Shown here: one piece after another, positions 21,723 through 29,826 of the stretch
How the letters are laid out: each line of letters opens with the position of its first letter
How positions within the stretch are numbered: position 1 is the stretch's first letter
NCBI GenBank assembly: GCA_937870645.1
Contig: CALMZF010000377.1
Coordinates: 1-32,231 of the forward strand
Origin: an uncultured Paludibacter sp.
Lineage (GTDB): Bacteria > Bacteroidota > Bacteroidia > Bacteroidales > Paludibacteraceae
Length of the DNA: 32,231 nt
Reading direction: 5' to 3'
Program-made: the position numbers and the translations under genes
Notes under the pieces: model-generated
The model's database searches: none
The model's input: only the letters and a program-made list of their open reading frames with translations
What the model was told of the DNA's origin: nothing

Positions 21723-22940
21723 ATGAAGACTTATCTTATTGCAATACTGGCACTTGTTGCATTTGCAGGATGTACAGTCGGCAATCCTGTGGAAGATTTG
21801 GAAGCCAAAAAGATTGAACTTACGGCTGTACAGGAGCAGCGGGTATTTCAGGACAATGATTTTGCATTCGAATTACTCCGTAAAACGATAGCAAACACGG
21901 AGGATAAAAATGTGTTTATGTCACCGCTGAGTGTAAGTCTGGCACTGGGCATGGTGATGAACGGAGCCAACGGAACCACACTGACAGAAATACGGCAGGT
22001 ACTCGGCATGAACGGGATGAATTCCACCGATGTCAATGAATACTATGAGCTGATGCAGAAAACCTTACCTGCCATTGACCTGAAAACAAAACTGAGTTTG
22101 GCCAATTCCATTTGGTACCGAAATGGGTTCAATGTAAAGCCTTCGTTTCTGAAAATTAACTCCGACTACTTCAATGCGACTTCTCAGGGACTTGATTTTG
22201 CAAGCCCTGCAGCTCTCGAAACCATCAACGGTTGGTGCAGCGACAATACCAATAAGCTGATACCCAAGGTGCTCGACCAAATCGATGGAAGCACGGTTAT
22301 GTTTTTGCTCAATGCCATTTATTTCAAGGGGAATTGGGTGACCAAATTCAACAAAGATAAAACCTTCACCGGTGAATTTGTGAATGATGAGGGAAAGAAC
22401 ACGGAGGTGGATATGATGCAATTGAAGTCGGAATTCGGATATTATGAAGATGACGTGGCTGAATACCTTTGTATGCCTTATGGGAATAAAGCTTTCAGCA
22501 TGATAGCCATATTACCCGACGAAGGAAAATCAACGGATGACGTGCTCCGGGTGCTGACAGCTGAAAAATTTTCGGATGCTGTGAAAAAGATGTCAACAGA
22601 GGAAGTTCAGGTGTACTTCCCCAGGTTTAAGGTTAAAAACAAATTTCAACTGAAACCCATGCTGCAGGCAATGGGAATGCTTCAGGCATTTGAGCCGTCG
22701 GCCGACTTTGGAGGAATATCTGATAACAGACCGCTGTGGATTGATTATGTGCAGCACGACACGTATGTGGATGTGAATGAAGAAGGTACCGAAGCTGCAG
22801 CAGTTACCACGGTCGCATTTAAGGAATCGGCCGGGTTAATGTTCAGAGCTGATAAACCGTTCCTTTTTATGATACGGGAACAAAGTACGGGAATTATCCT
22901 GTTTGTGGGAAAAATCAGCAATCCGGGTAAATACTCCTAA
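21723..22940 (+). CDS. Serpin-family protease inhibitor lipoprotein (intact)
   Basis: A 405-residue serpin. The signal peptide ends in lipobox FAGC with Cys17 and an acidic tail (VEDLEA), so it is probably lipid-anchored and perhaps surface exposed, as reported for the Tannerella serpin miropin. Serpin landmarks in order: FMSPLSVSLALGMVMNGANG (helix B region), TINGWCSDNTNKLIPKVL, FLLNAIYFKGNWVTKF, VDMMQ, MPYGNKAFSMIAILP, and the inhibitory hinge EEGTEAAAVTT (353-363). The small residues of the hinge predict an inhibitor rather than a non-inhibitory member. The loop continues VAFKESAGLM; the 17-residue rule puts P1-P1' at Ser369-Ala370, with Lys367 as an alternative. The signature FRADKPFLFMI follows. 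It lies 53 bp after the broken serpin copy and 14 bp before the next gene. Confidence 0.92.
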   Translation: MKTYLIAILALVAFAGCTVGNPVEDLEAKKIELTAVQEQRVFQDNDFAFELLRKTIANTEDKNVFMSPLSVSLALGMVMNGANGTTLTEIRQVLGMNGMNSTDVNEYYELMQKTLPAIDLKTKLSLANSIWYRNGFNVKPSFLKINSDYFNATSQGLDFASPAALETINGWCSDNTNKLIPKVLDQIDGSTVMFLLNAIYFKGNWVTKFNKDKTFTGEFVNDEGKNTEVDMMQLKSEFGYYEDDVAEYLCMPYGNKAFSMIAILPDEGKSTDDVLRVLTAEKFSDAVKKMSTEEVQVYFPRFKVKNKFQLKPMLQAMGMLQAFEPSADFGGISDNRPLWIDYVQHDTYVDVNEEGTEAAAVTTVAFKESAGLMFRADKPFLFMIREQSTGIILFVGKISNPGKYS

Positions 22941-22954
22941 AAAGCTGTAAAAAG

Positions 22955-23659
22955 ATGAAAACTGTTAATTACATATTCGCTTCGATAATCCTCTCTTTCC
23001 TCCCGTTTTTAGGTGGTTGTCACAACGATACCGATTTGTCGGAAGGATATCTCACCGCTGTAATTACCGGTTACAATCCCACTTGCGGAGCATGCATTCT
23101 TACGTTTACGGATAATGATAAGGAGGTGGAACGACTGCTGGGCATTAGCGAAAAAAATAACTACCTGGCTGTGAATTTGAATGGAGACCTGAGTACACAG
23201 CCCGGAAGGCCGATAAAAGTGAAAGTCCGCAAAGCCACCGGCAATGAAATTCCGGCTTGCAGCGGCAATTATCCTGCTGTATTTGTAATCGATTATATTT
23301 CTATTACCTTCAGCTATGAACAGGAGTTTGAAATTCCGGTAAAAGGATCGGTGCTCAGCAAGGACGAAAAATATTTGCTCCGATTTGATTCAGTATTGAC
23401 TGATTCACGATGTCCGGAAGGCGTTTATTGCTTCTGGCAGGGAATAGCGGGGGTACGTCTTACCATTACCCAAAATCATTTTGCTCCTGAAACTCTGGAT
23501 CTGTATACCTGGAACAGTGAGCGGATGAACTATTGTGATTCAGCCGAATATAAAAATCTGATCATCAGGTTACTCGAATTAAATCCCTATCCCTCAACCA
23601 AAGTTCGTTACGGCTATGACAGTTACAAAGCTAAAATACTAATAACCCTGAAAAAATAG
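22955..23659 (+). CDS. Lipoprotein with DSRCP motif
   Basis: A 234-residue lipoprotein: hydrophobic residues 4-18 and lipobox LGGC with Cys22, then HNDTDLSEG, an acidic tail. Two parts are visible. Residues 30-115 contain a CGAC pair (Cys44, Cys47) and an IPAC segment. Residues 125-234 contain DSRCPEGVYCFWQGIAGVRL (150-169). DSRCP...CxWxG is a motif I have seen in other Bacteroidetes exported proteins of unknown function, and its cysteines (153, 159) probably form a disulphide. The CGAC pair could be a structural disulphide; a redox role is not supported by the surroundings. The gene is 14 bp after the serpin and 6 bp before lipoprotein B, so it is surely cotranscribed. Function unknown. Confidence 0.7.
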   Translation: MKTVNYIFASIILSFLPFLGGCHNDTDLSEGYLTAVITGYNPTCGACILTFTDNDKEVERLLGISEKNNYLAVNLNGDLSTQPGRPIKVKVRKATGNEIPACSGNYPAVFVIDYISITFSYEQEFEIPVKGSVLSKDEKYLLRFDSVLTDSRCPEGVYCFWQGIAGVRLTITQNHFAPETLDLYTWNSERMNYCDSAEYKNLIIRLLELNPYPSTKVRYGYDSYKAKILITLKK

Positions 23660-23665
23660 AATATT

Positions 23666-24934
23666 ATGAGCAAGTTAAAATTTATGTTTCTCTTTGCCGG
23701 TGTGTTTCTGCTCGCTGCCTGTTCGGAATACGTGGAAGAAACCTATACCTACAAAATCAACGAACCGGTATTTATGGCTGTCACCGAGTTCCGCAACTCG
23801 GTAAAGGTATCGCGGATACCACAGGAAATCCATAAGCAGGGAAAAATATGTTTCTACAAGGATTATCTATACATCTCCGAGCCCGATAAAGGTATTCATA
23901 TTGTGAACAACGTTGATCCTGCCAATCCCAAAGTGGTCGGATTTATCGAAATCCTCGGGAATGCCGATATTACCGTGTTGAACGATGTGCTCTATGCTGA
24001 TTCGTACATCGACCTGGTTTGGTTCGATATCTCCAATCCGGCTGCACCGGTACCCGAAGGGCGTAAGGAAAATGTATTCCCCACAGCCATTCCGCCTATG
24101 GATAACTTCTACGGCTATGATTACGAGCTATGTTCCGACAAAACGAAAGGAGTCATAGTCGGCTGGGAAGTGAAGGAAAAAAGCGGAACGTATAACAAAA
24201 GTCGCTGGTGGTGGTGGCGTGGAGGCATGACCAACGACCTGCTGATGGCAGAAAGTTATGCTAAAAGCGGCAGCAATACCGGAATTACGGGCTCCATGGC
24301 ACGATTTTCAATTTATAAGAATTACCTGTTTACGGTGTTGAACAATTATATGGGAGTTTTTGATTTGAGCCAGCGCACCCCTGTGGTAGTGGCCGACAGC
24401 ATCTACGTGGGATGGGATGTGGAAACAATTTTCAGCTACAAGGATTATATGTTTTTGGGTACGCCACGCGGCATGTTGATTTATAATGTCACCAATCCCG
24501 TGAAACCGGTCTATCTTTCTTCGTTCCAGCATTTCTACGGCTGCGATCCGGTGGTGGTCGAAAACGACAAGGCATTTGTGACCGTGCGTTCCGGCAATAT
24601 GTGCGGACAGAATTCGAACGAACTCATCATTGTGGACGTGAGCAACGTGAAAGCCCCCAAACAACTGGCTTCCTATGCCATGACAAGTCCCAAAGGGCTG
24701 GGCATTGACAACGGTACTCTCTTTTTGTGTGACGATGGGCTGAAAGTGTATGATGCCAGCGACCCGATGGTTATGATGGGCAAGCAGTTGGCACATTACA
24801 AGGGTATGGACGGATACGATGTGATACCGTACGATAAAACCCTGATGATGATAGCCGGTGACGGCATTTACCAGTATGATTACACCGATTTGAATAATAT
24901 TAAACCATTGAGCAAACTGCCCATTGGACAATAA
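23666..24934 (+). CDS. LVIVD-repeat beta-propeller lipoprotein B
   Basis: A 422-residue lipoprotein, paralogue of the 19076 product. The lipobox is LAAC with Cys19, followed by SEYVEE, a strongly acidic tail. Propeller blades include KGIHIVNNVDPANPKVVGFI, LVWFDISNPAAPVPEG, MLIYNVTNPVKPVYLSSF and LIIVDVSNVKAPKQLAS. The two paralogues share GSMARF, GWDVETIF/GWNIETMF, DHMFLGT/DYMFLGT and GLGIDNGTLF-type segments. The region between blades at about residues 170-210 differs sharply and here contains RWWWWRGG, encoded by four TGG codons (24205-24216), probably an exposed loop. It is the last gene of the serpin-containing run, followed by a strong terminator. The ligand is unknown. Confidence 0.8.
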   Translation: MSKLKFMFLFAGVFLLAACSEYVEETYTYKINEPVFMAVTEFRNSVKVSRIPQEIHKQGKICFYKDYLYISEPDKGIHIVNNVDPANPKVVGFIEILGNADITVLNDVLYADSYIDLVWFDISNPAAPVPEGRKENVFPTAIPPMDNFYGYDYELCSDKTKGVIVGWEVKEKSGTYNKSRWWWWRGGMTNDLLMAESYAKSGSNTGITGSMARFSIYKNYLFTVLNNYMGVFDLSQRTPVVVADSIYVGWDVETIFSYKDYMFLGTPRGMLIYNVTNPVKPVYLSSFQHFYGCDPVVVENDKAFVTVRSGNMCGQNSNELIIVDVSNVKAPKQLASYAMTSPKGLGIDNGTLFLCDDGLKVYDASDPMVMMGKQLAHYKGMDGYDVIPYDKTLMMIAGDGIYQYDYTDLNNIKPLSKLPIGQ

Positions 24935-25037
24935 ACATTTACTTTCTGCAACTTCATCATCCCGCCGCAGTGATGCTCCGGGGTGATTTTTTTTGTAAAG
25001 AATCTTCCCTTGATAATCTACACTGCTCAATCGCAAA

Positions 25038-25072
25038 AAATAACCCCGCCGATATACACAGCGGGGTTATTT
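25038..25072. terminator. Bidirectional terminator between the LVIVD/serpin run and the glycogen operon
   Basis: AAATAACCCCGC (25038-25049) pairs perfectly with GCGGGGTTATTT (25061-25072) around an 11-base loop. On the minus strand it is followed by six T; on the plus strand by a weaker T-rich stretch. It separates two convergent transcription units. Confidence 0.85.
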
Positions 25073-25101
25073 ATGTTTATCCTATTGATATGAACTGACA
25101 A

Positions 25102-26382
25102 TTATTTCTTTTCTTTCCTCGATTTCAGCTTTTTGATTTCCTCTTCCAGCTCTGCTATTTCTTTTTCCTGGTTATTGATGGTTTTAAGCAGGGCATTGAG
25201 TTCTTCATTCTCGATGGTGGTGGGATACTGCGCATCCACTCTGTCCAGAAAATCGGCCAGCACATTCATGTAATTGGTAAATGCTTCGTAGGGCGAAACA
25301 TAGTGTGTGCCAAATGAATCGGAATGAGACATGTACCGGAAATTGTCGGTGGTCTGTAGCAGCAACCAGTCGTGTTGCAGGGGCTTGTCGTTGCACAGAT
25401 GCACCCGTTCGCTTACCGCATATAGTTTGCTGAGCGCTTCGTGCTGCAGGTCGTTACCATTCCATACACTGATATCCTTGCTTTCGGCCCAGCTGGTAGG
25501 ATGAGTGAACGAGAGTGAGTCGACTGCTTCCAGTTTTTTGGTAGCTTCCGAAGGCAGCACAAAACCAATACTGTGTTCGATGGCGTGAAAAGGAACAGCT
25601 TTGAGGAATTCGAAAATTCCGGATTCGGGATGCTGATAAAAACCGAGTGCTTCGTAACCCATCCACACATTGAAAATCTGCTCGCCATCGGATGCTTCGG
25701 CTATCCTGCTCACAAATTTTTCGGAAGTGAGCGGAAAATCAGCCCAGGCGCGATTGGAAAAGCGGAAAGCAATGTCGTCGCTCAGTTTATTATTGCGCAC
25801 CAACAGTTTCAATTTTGGATTGGACGGGTGGTGGTAAACGTAATTCGGACTTTTCCATCCCAAAACATCTTTTACCTGCTCGATGAGTACCGTTTTATAT
25901 CCCATTTTCTGCAATACCTCACCAATTTCATCGGAATAAATGAGTTCGGAATTGTGTACTGCAGTAGGTCTTTTACCGAAAAGCTGTTCGATTTTATCGG
26001 CATGCAGATTTACCTGTTCTACAAATTCGTCGGTATTGTAGAGCGAAGCCAGTGAGTGCGCATAGGGTTCAGCCAGAAATTCCACGCTGCCTGTTTTTGC
26101 CAGTTCCTGGAAACTGTCGATTACCTCGGGTGCATACTGTTCGAGCTGTTCGAGTGCCACTCCCGAAATGGAGAATGCGCATTTGAATTTTCCGTTTGAA
26201 CTCCTGATCATTTCAGCTATGGTTCGGTTGGCAGGCAGATACGATTGTTCAACCATGCCGCGAATGCGCTCTTCAGCCTGAAAATCATCGTAATAATAAT
26301 GATCCTGGCCAATATCGAAAAAACGGTATCGTTTCAGGCGCAGTGGCTGGTGTATTTCAAAATAAAAGCAAATGTTTTTCAT
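25102..26382 (-). CDS. GH57 alpha-amylase-like protein with a replaced catalytic Asp
   Basis: A 426-residue cytoplasmic protein of glycoside hydrolase family 57, which acts on alpha-glucans. Motif 1 is FEIHQP (8-13). Motif 3 is NSELIYSDEIG with the expected nucleophile Glu146. Motif 4 reads VWMGYEALG, where family amylases have the acid/base Asp before Tyr-Glu (MDYE); here it is Gly242 (codon 25657-25659, GGT against GAT). Standard hydrolysis would therefore be impaired. The C-terminus (393-426) is a charged coiled coil (EKEIAELEEEIKKLK). It is the last gene of the debranching enzyme/GT4/GH57 operon typical of Bacteroidetes. Alpha-amylase-like GH57 members lacking catalytic residues are known in this phylum. 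A glycogen-binding or scaffolding role is inferred. The start at 26382 gives MKNICFYFEIHQ, the usual family start. Confidence 0.88.
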   Translation of the reverse strand: MKNICFYFEIHQPLRLKRYRFFDIGQDHYYYDDFQAEERIRGMVEQSYLPANRTIAEMIRSSNGKFKCAFSISGVALEQLEQYAPEVIDSFQELAKTGSVEFLAEPYAHSLASLYNTDEFVEQVNLHADKIEQLFGKRPTAVHNSELIYSDEIGEVLQKMGYKTVLIEQVKDVLGWKSPNYVYHHPSNPKLKLLVRNNKLSDDIAFRFSNRAWADFPLTSEKFVSRIAEASDGEQIFNVWMGYEALGFYQHPESGIFEFLKAVPFHAIEHSIGFVLPSEATKKLEAVDSLSFTHPTSWAESKDISVWNGNDLQHEALSKLYAVSERVHLCNDKPLQHDWLLLQTTDNFRYMSHSDSFGTHYVSPYEAFTNYMNVLADFLDRVDAQYPTTIENEELNALLKTINNQEKEIAELEEEIKKLKSRKEKK

Positions 26383-26425
26383 ATCGTTCGTTTTTTATTA
26401 TTTTTTCCTTGGGTAATACTTGTTT

Positions 26426-27685
26426 TTAATGCATTCCGGTTACCAAATTGTAAATATCCCTCACTTTGAGTCCTGCATCGTACCATTTTATGTTATTGAC
26501 TTCTTCCAGTCCCAGTTCACGCAGACTTTTATACATCGAAGGATTAGTCACAATGCTGTAAACAGCATCTGCCATAGCATCAATATCCCAATAGTCGGTT
26601 TTTATCACGTGAGTGAGTATCTCGGCGCATCCCGACTGATAGGAGATTATGGACGGGGTACCTACCTGCATGGCTTCGAGAGGCGAAATACCGAATGGTT
26701 CGGAAACCGATGGCATAATATATACATCGCTTTGCGCAAGCATTTCATGAACCTCACTGCCGCGTTGGAAACCCGGAAAATGAAAGCGATCGGCAATTCC
26801 CCGCTTGGCGGCCAGGTCTATCATAGCGTCCATCATATCGCCGCTGCCGGCCATTACAAATCGTACATTTTTAGACCGCTGAAGTACGCGGTGAGCCGCT
26901 TCCACAAAGTATTCGGGTCCTTTCTGCATGGTAATACGTCCCAGGAAGGTGACAACCTTATCCTTACGCGGTTTTTTTACAAAACTTTCCACGTGTTCGA
27001 GTGGCTCAACAGCATTGTGCACCGTGGTTACCTTACGCGGGTCCTGATGATATTTTTCAATCACTATTTTCCGGGTCAGGTTGCTCACTGTAATGATATG
27101 GTCGGCTATGTCCATACCGGTTTTTTCGATATTGTACACAGTCGGATTTACTTTTCCGCGGCTACGATCAAAGTCTGTAGCATGAACATGAATGACCAGT
27201 GGTTTTCCGGTAATCCGTTTTACAAATACACCGGCAGGGTAGGTGAGCCAGTCGTGTGAGTGGATCACATCAAATTCGAGCTGATGAGCCAGTACACTCG
27301 CTACTGCCTCGTAATTGGATATCTCTTCAATCAGATTGTCGGGATAGCGACCTGAAAAGTCAATACAACCAAGATCGTTGGTAAAAATGCGTGTAAAGTC
27401 GTATTTAATGCCATTGCGAAGCCAGAAATATTCATCGGGATGCATTATCTTGCCGATTCGGTTATTGACATGCTCCCACGTATTGTCTTTCCAAACAACA
27501 GGAACGTTGCAGGCACCGATGATTTTCAGAAAACTCTGATCTTCGTCGCCGTGAGGTTTGGGGATAACAAAGGTGATTTCCATGTCCTGTTGGAGCGACA
27601 TCCCTTTGGTAAGTCCGTAACTTGCAGTGCCCAAACCGCCTAAAATATGGGGAGGAAACTCCCATCCAAACATAAGTGCTTTCAT
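26426..27685 (-). CDS. GT4-family glycosyltransferase (glycogen synthase-like)
   Basis: A 419-residue cytoplasmic glycosyltransferase with GT-B fold, probably transferring glucose from a nucleotide sugar to glycogen. The N-terminus FGWEFPPHILGGLGT (6-20) holds the Gly-rich loop that binds donor or acceptor in glycogen synthases. HSHDW lies at 142-146. The C-terminal domain has GRITMQKG (249-256) and the E-x7-E pair at Glu329 and Glu337 in SEPFGISPLEAM. Bacteroidetes use this gene between a GH133 debranching enzyme and a GH57 protein in place of a classical glgA. The start overlaps the debranching-enzyme stop by four bases (ATGA), implying translational coupling; the GH57 gene follows after 43 bp. 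The choice between glycogen synthase and another alpha-glucosyltransferase rests on context. Confidence 0.88.
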   Translation of the reverse strand: MKALMFGWEFPPHILGGLGTASYGLTKGMSLQQDMEITFVIPKPHGDEDQSFLKIIGACNVPVVWKDNTWEHVNNRIGKIMHPDEYFWLRNGIKYDFTRIFTNDLGCIDFSGRYPDNLIEEISNYEAVASVLAHQLEFDVIHSHDWLTYPAGVFVKRITGKPLVIHVHATDFDRSRGKVNPTVYNIEKTGMDIADHIITVSNLTRKIVIEKYHQDPRKVTTVHNAVEPLEHVESFVKKPRKDKVVTFLGRITMQKGPEYFVEAAHRVLQRSKNVRFVMAGSGDMMDAMIDLAAKRGIADRFHFPGFQRGSEVHEMLAQSDVYIMPSVSEPFGISPLEAMQVGTPSIISYQSGCAEILTHVIKTDYWDIDAMADAVYSIVTNPSMYKSLRELGLEEVNNIKWYDAGLKVRDIYNLVTGMH

Positions 27686-29631
27686 ACCGTTGTTTCGTTA
27701 TCGTATTTTTTCAACATATCCAATACTCTCAATATTTCGGCTACACTCATGGCAAACGAAGGTGCTCCGTGCCCTTTGAACGGTGGATTTCCATCGAACA
27801 ATTCGGATAGTGAACCCACGCAAAGTTCGGTCATTTCGGCTTCAAATCCATTGAGCATACGTTCAATAAAAGATTTTCCACTCTTCTTGTAAATTCTCAG
27901 ATATGCACTGGCAAAAGCTCCGAATGTGAATGCCCAAACCGGACCGTTGTGGTAGTTCCAGTCCCTTTCCTTTTGTCCGCCGATATATTCCGGGCGGTAC
28001 GAACCGCTTTTGGGGCTGAGTGAACGCAATCCCTTGGGTGTGAGCAATTCACGTGTGGTGATATCCAGGATGGATTTTCGTTGTATTTTGTCGAGCGGGG
28101 AGAAGGGCAGCGCCACTGCCATTATCATATTGGGCCGAACTTCTTCATCGTTGTAGTCATCAGCCACATAATCGTAGAGATAAGTTCCGTTCCAGAATAT
28201 TCTTACAAATGCATCCCGGGCTATTTCTGCCTGATAGTTGAGCAAGTCCGATGATTGTTCGTTGCCGCTGTAATTTTCGAGCAGGGAAGCAAATTTCAGT
28301 GCATTGTACCACAAGGCATTGATTTCGACTACGTAGCCGGTGCGCGGAGTGATGGGTCGTCCGTTTTCCACGGCATTCATCCAGGTGGCGGGTTTATCGG
28401 TGCCGTTGACATAGAGCAACCCGTTGTTGTGCATGATCAGATTGGGATGGTTCTGTTTGCGGATGTAATGGATAATTTTGGCAACCAGTTTTCCAAAACG
28501 GCTTGCCGCCTCTTCCATGGTCCTGTGTGTGGAAAATTGCTGGACGGCCAGTATGAAATAGAGGAAAACATCGGGATCATCAATGCCTTCGAGCACGAAG
28601 CCCTCGCGTTCGCCTTCCATAAACCGTTCGATTTCAGGTATTGCTGTGTCAATGATTGCATCGAAATAATCCATCCGGTCGATGAGGATGGTACTGGATA
28701 CCAGTGACACAAATTCATCGCGTGCCCGTGCTCCGAACCAGGGATATCCGGCCATGAGGTAAGTTTTATCGCCTACGCGTTTGTAGAATTGTTCGGCTGA
28801 ATTTTTCAGGGTAGAAAACATGTCGGAACGTTGAATGCGGCGGGTAAGTTCCTTATCCCAGAGGTTTTTAAGTGTTCGGGGCGAAACTTCGGTAACACCT
28901 CCCGAGAAGATGATTGATTCGCCTTTCTTTATCGGCATTTCAAAGTATCCAGGTACCAACAAATCCTCCTTAAAGGCATATCCGCGTTCCTGTTCCTTGT
29001 AGTATTCAATGTTTTTATTCCAGTCGGGCTGATGCACGTAGGTATTGGTTTTTGAGAACTGCATGCAAAGGTTTGGATATCCCTCGTACATCTTCATGCT
29101 GATGCCATTCTGCAATTCGGAGTACGAGGTATTGGCGATGTTATTCTGGTGAGTAAGTTCGTTCACACTCCGGAATGCCAGAAAAGGCTTGAATCGCAGC
29201 AGGGTGGGTGAGTGCGCTTCAAGCAGGGTATATTTAATCAGAATCCGCGGTTCGAACGATACGAGCATTCTTTCTTTGGATAGAATAACACCTCCTACGC
29301 GGTAAATGGTGCGGGAAATCAATTCGCAATCAAATTCCCGAATGTACTTATGTCCGTTGGGGAAGTAGTTGTTACCTTCATACCTGTGAACTCCAAGGTT
29401 AAATTCAGCACCGTGCTGTATCACCGTTTCGTCGAGCGAGGAAAGTAGTACATGGTTCGAGTTGTCGATATCGGGAAGAGGCATCACCAGCTGACCATGA
29501 TATTTTCGGGTATTACAGTCGATCAGGGTTGTAAAATTATACGTTCCTGCCCGGTTGGTTCTGATCATCTCTTTTGAGATTGATTTCTCGAGATTCATCA
29601 GAAGCGTTTTGTCAAAGTTTAAATAGCTCAT
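27682..29631 (-). CDS. Glycogen debranching enzyme (amylo-alpha-1,6-glucosidase, GH133)
   Basis: A 649-residue cytoplasmic enzyme that hydrolyses alpha-1,6 branch stubs during glycogen turnover. Residues 1-270 form the N-terminal GDE beta-sandwich domain (NRAGTYNFTTLIDCNTRKYH is a family hallmark). Residues 280-640 form the (alpha/alpha)6 catalytic domain with MAGYPWFGARARDEF (293-307), PATWMNAV (414-421), EINALWYNAL (436-445), LLTPKGLRSLSP and DWNYHNGPVWAF. Many family members read GRDT and TWMD where this one has ARDE and TWMN; as far as I recall this is usual in the Bacteroidetes clade, so I do not call it inactive. It is the first gene of the operon, with a textbook promoter 33 bp upstream and four-base overlap with the next gene. 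Confidence 0.92.
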   Translation of the reverse strand: MSYLNFDKTLLMNLEKSISKEMIRTNRAGTYNFTTLIDCNTRKYHGQLVMPLPDIDNSNHVLLSSLDETVIQHGAEFNLGVHRYEGNNYFPNGHKYIREFDCELISRTIYRVGGVILSKERMLVSFEPRILIKYTLLEAHSPTLLRFKPFLAFRSVNELTHQNNIANTSYSELQNGISMKMYEGYPNLCMQFSKTNTYVHQPDWNKNIEYYKEQERGYAFKEDLLVPGYFEMPIKKGESIIFSGGVTEVSPRTLKNLWDKELTRRIQRSDMFSTLKNSAEQFYKRVGDKTYLMAGYPWFGARARDEFVSLVSSTILIDRMDYFDAIIDTAIPEIERFMEGEREGFVLEGIDDPDVFLYFILAVQQFSTHRTMEEAASRFGKLVAKIIHYIRKQNHPNLIMHNNGLLYVNGTDKPATWMNAVENGRPITPRTGYVVEINALWYNALKFASLLENYSGNEQSSDLLNYQAEIARDAFVRIFWNGTYLYDYVADDYNDEEVRPNMIMAVALPFSPLDKIQRKSILDITTRELLTPKGLRSLSPKSGSYRPEYIGGQKERDWNYHNGPVWAFTFGAFASAYLRIYKKSGKSFIERMLNGFEAEMTELCVGSLSELFDGNPPFKGHGAPSFAMSVAEILRVLDMLKKYDNETTV

Positions 29632-29663
29632 TTTTCAAAAGATAATGTTTGTTAAGGCTTTCA

Positions 29664-29694
29664 CAAAAATAGAAATAAAGAATAGATAAACAAA
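29664..29694 (-). promoter_or_regulatory. Promoter of the glycogen operon
   Basis: On the minus strand TTTG (29691-29694), 19 bases, then TATTTTTG (29664-29671) matches the Bacteroidetes housekeeping consensus exactly. Transcription would start near 29657, giving a leader of about 26 nt before the ATG at 29631. Confidence 0.85.
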
Positions 29695-29768
29695 ATTAAA
29701 ATGAAAGAGTTTTTTGATTAATTTCATAGCTATTGTAAGTAAGCGATAGATTTTTCTTATTTGTCAAT

Positions 29769-29798
29769 AAAAAAAAGAGTTGAAAATGAATTCAACTC
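29769..29798 (-). terminator. Terminator of the SusC/SusD operon
   Basis: On the minus strand GAGTTGAA and TTCAACTC form an 8-bp stem with a 6-base loop, followed by eight T. It lies 28 bp past the SusD stop codon. Confidence 0.85.
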
Positions 29799-29826
29799 CT
29801 TTAATTAAATTGGATTATCTAACTAA

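Noticed and set aside
24308-25036. Minus-strand frame of 242 codons opposite LVIVD lipoprotein B
   Set aside because: It is His/Ile-rich translation typical of antisense frames, and it runs across the lipoprotein stop into the intergenic terminator.
26420-27259. Plus-strand frame of 279 codons opposite the GT4 gene
   Set aside because: It is antisense to a clearly conserved glycosyltransferase with intact motifs; the translation lacks any protein-like pattern.
27682-29631. Debranching enzyme called inactive because TWMD/GRDT read TWMN/ARDE
   Set aside because: As far as I recall these readings are common in Bacteroidetes members of the family, so the changes are probably clade-typical.
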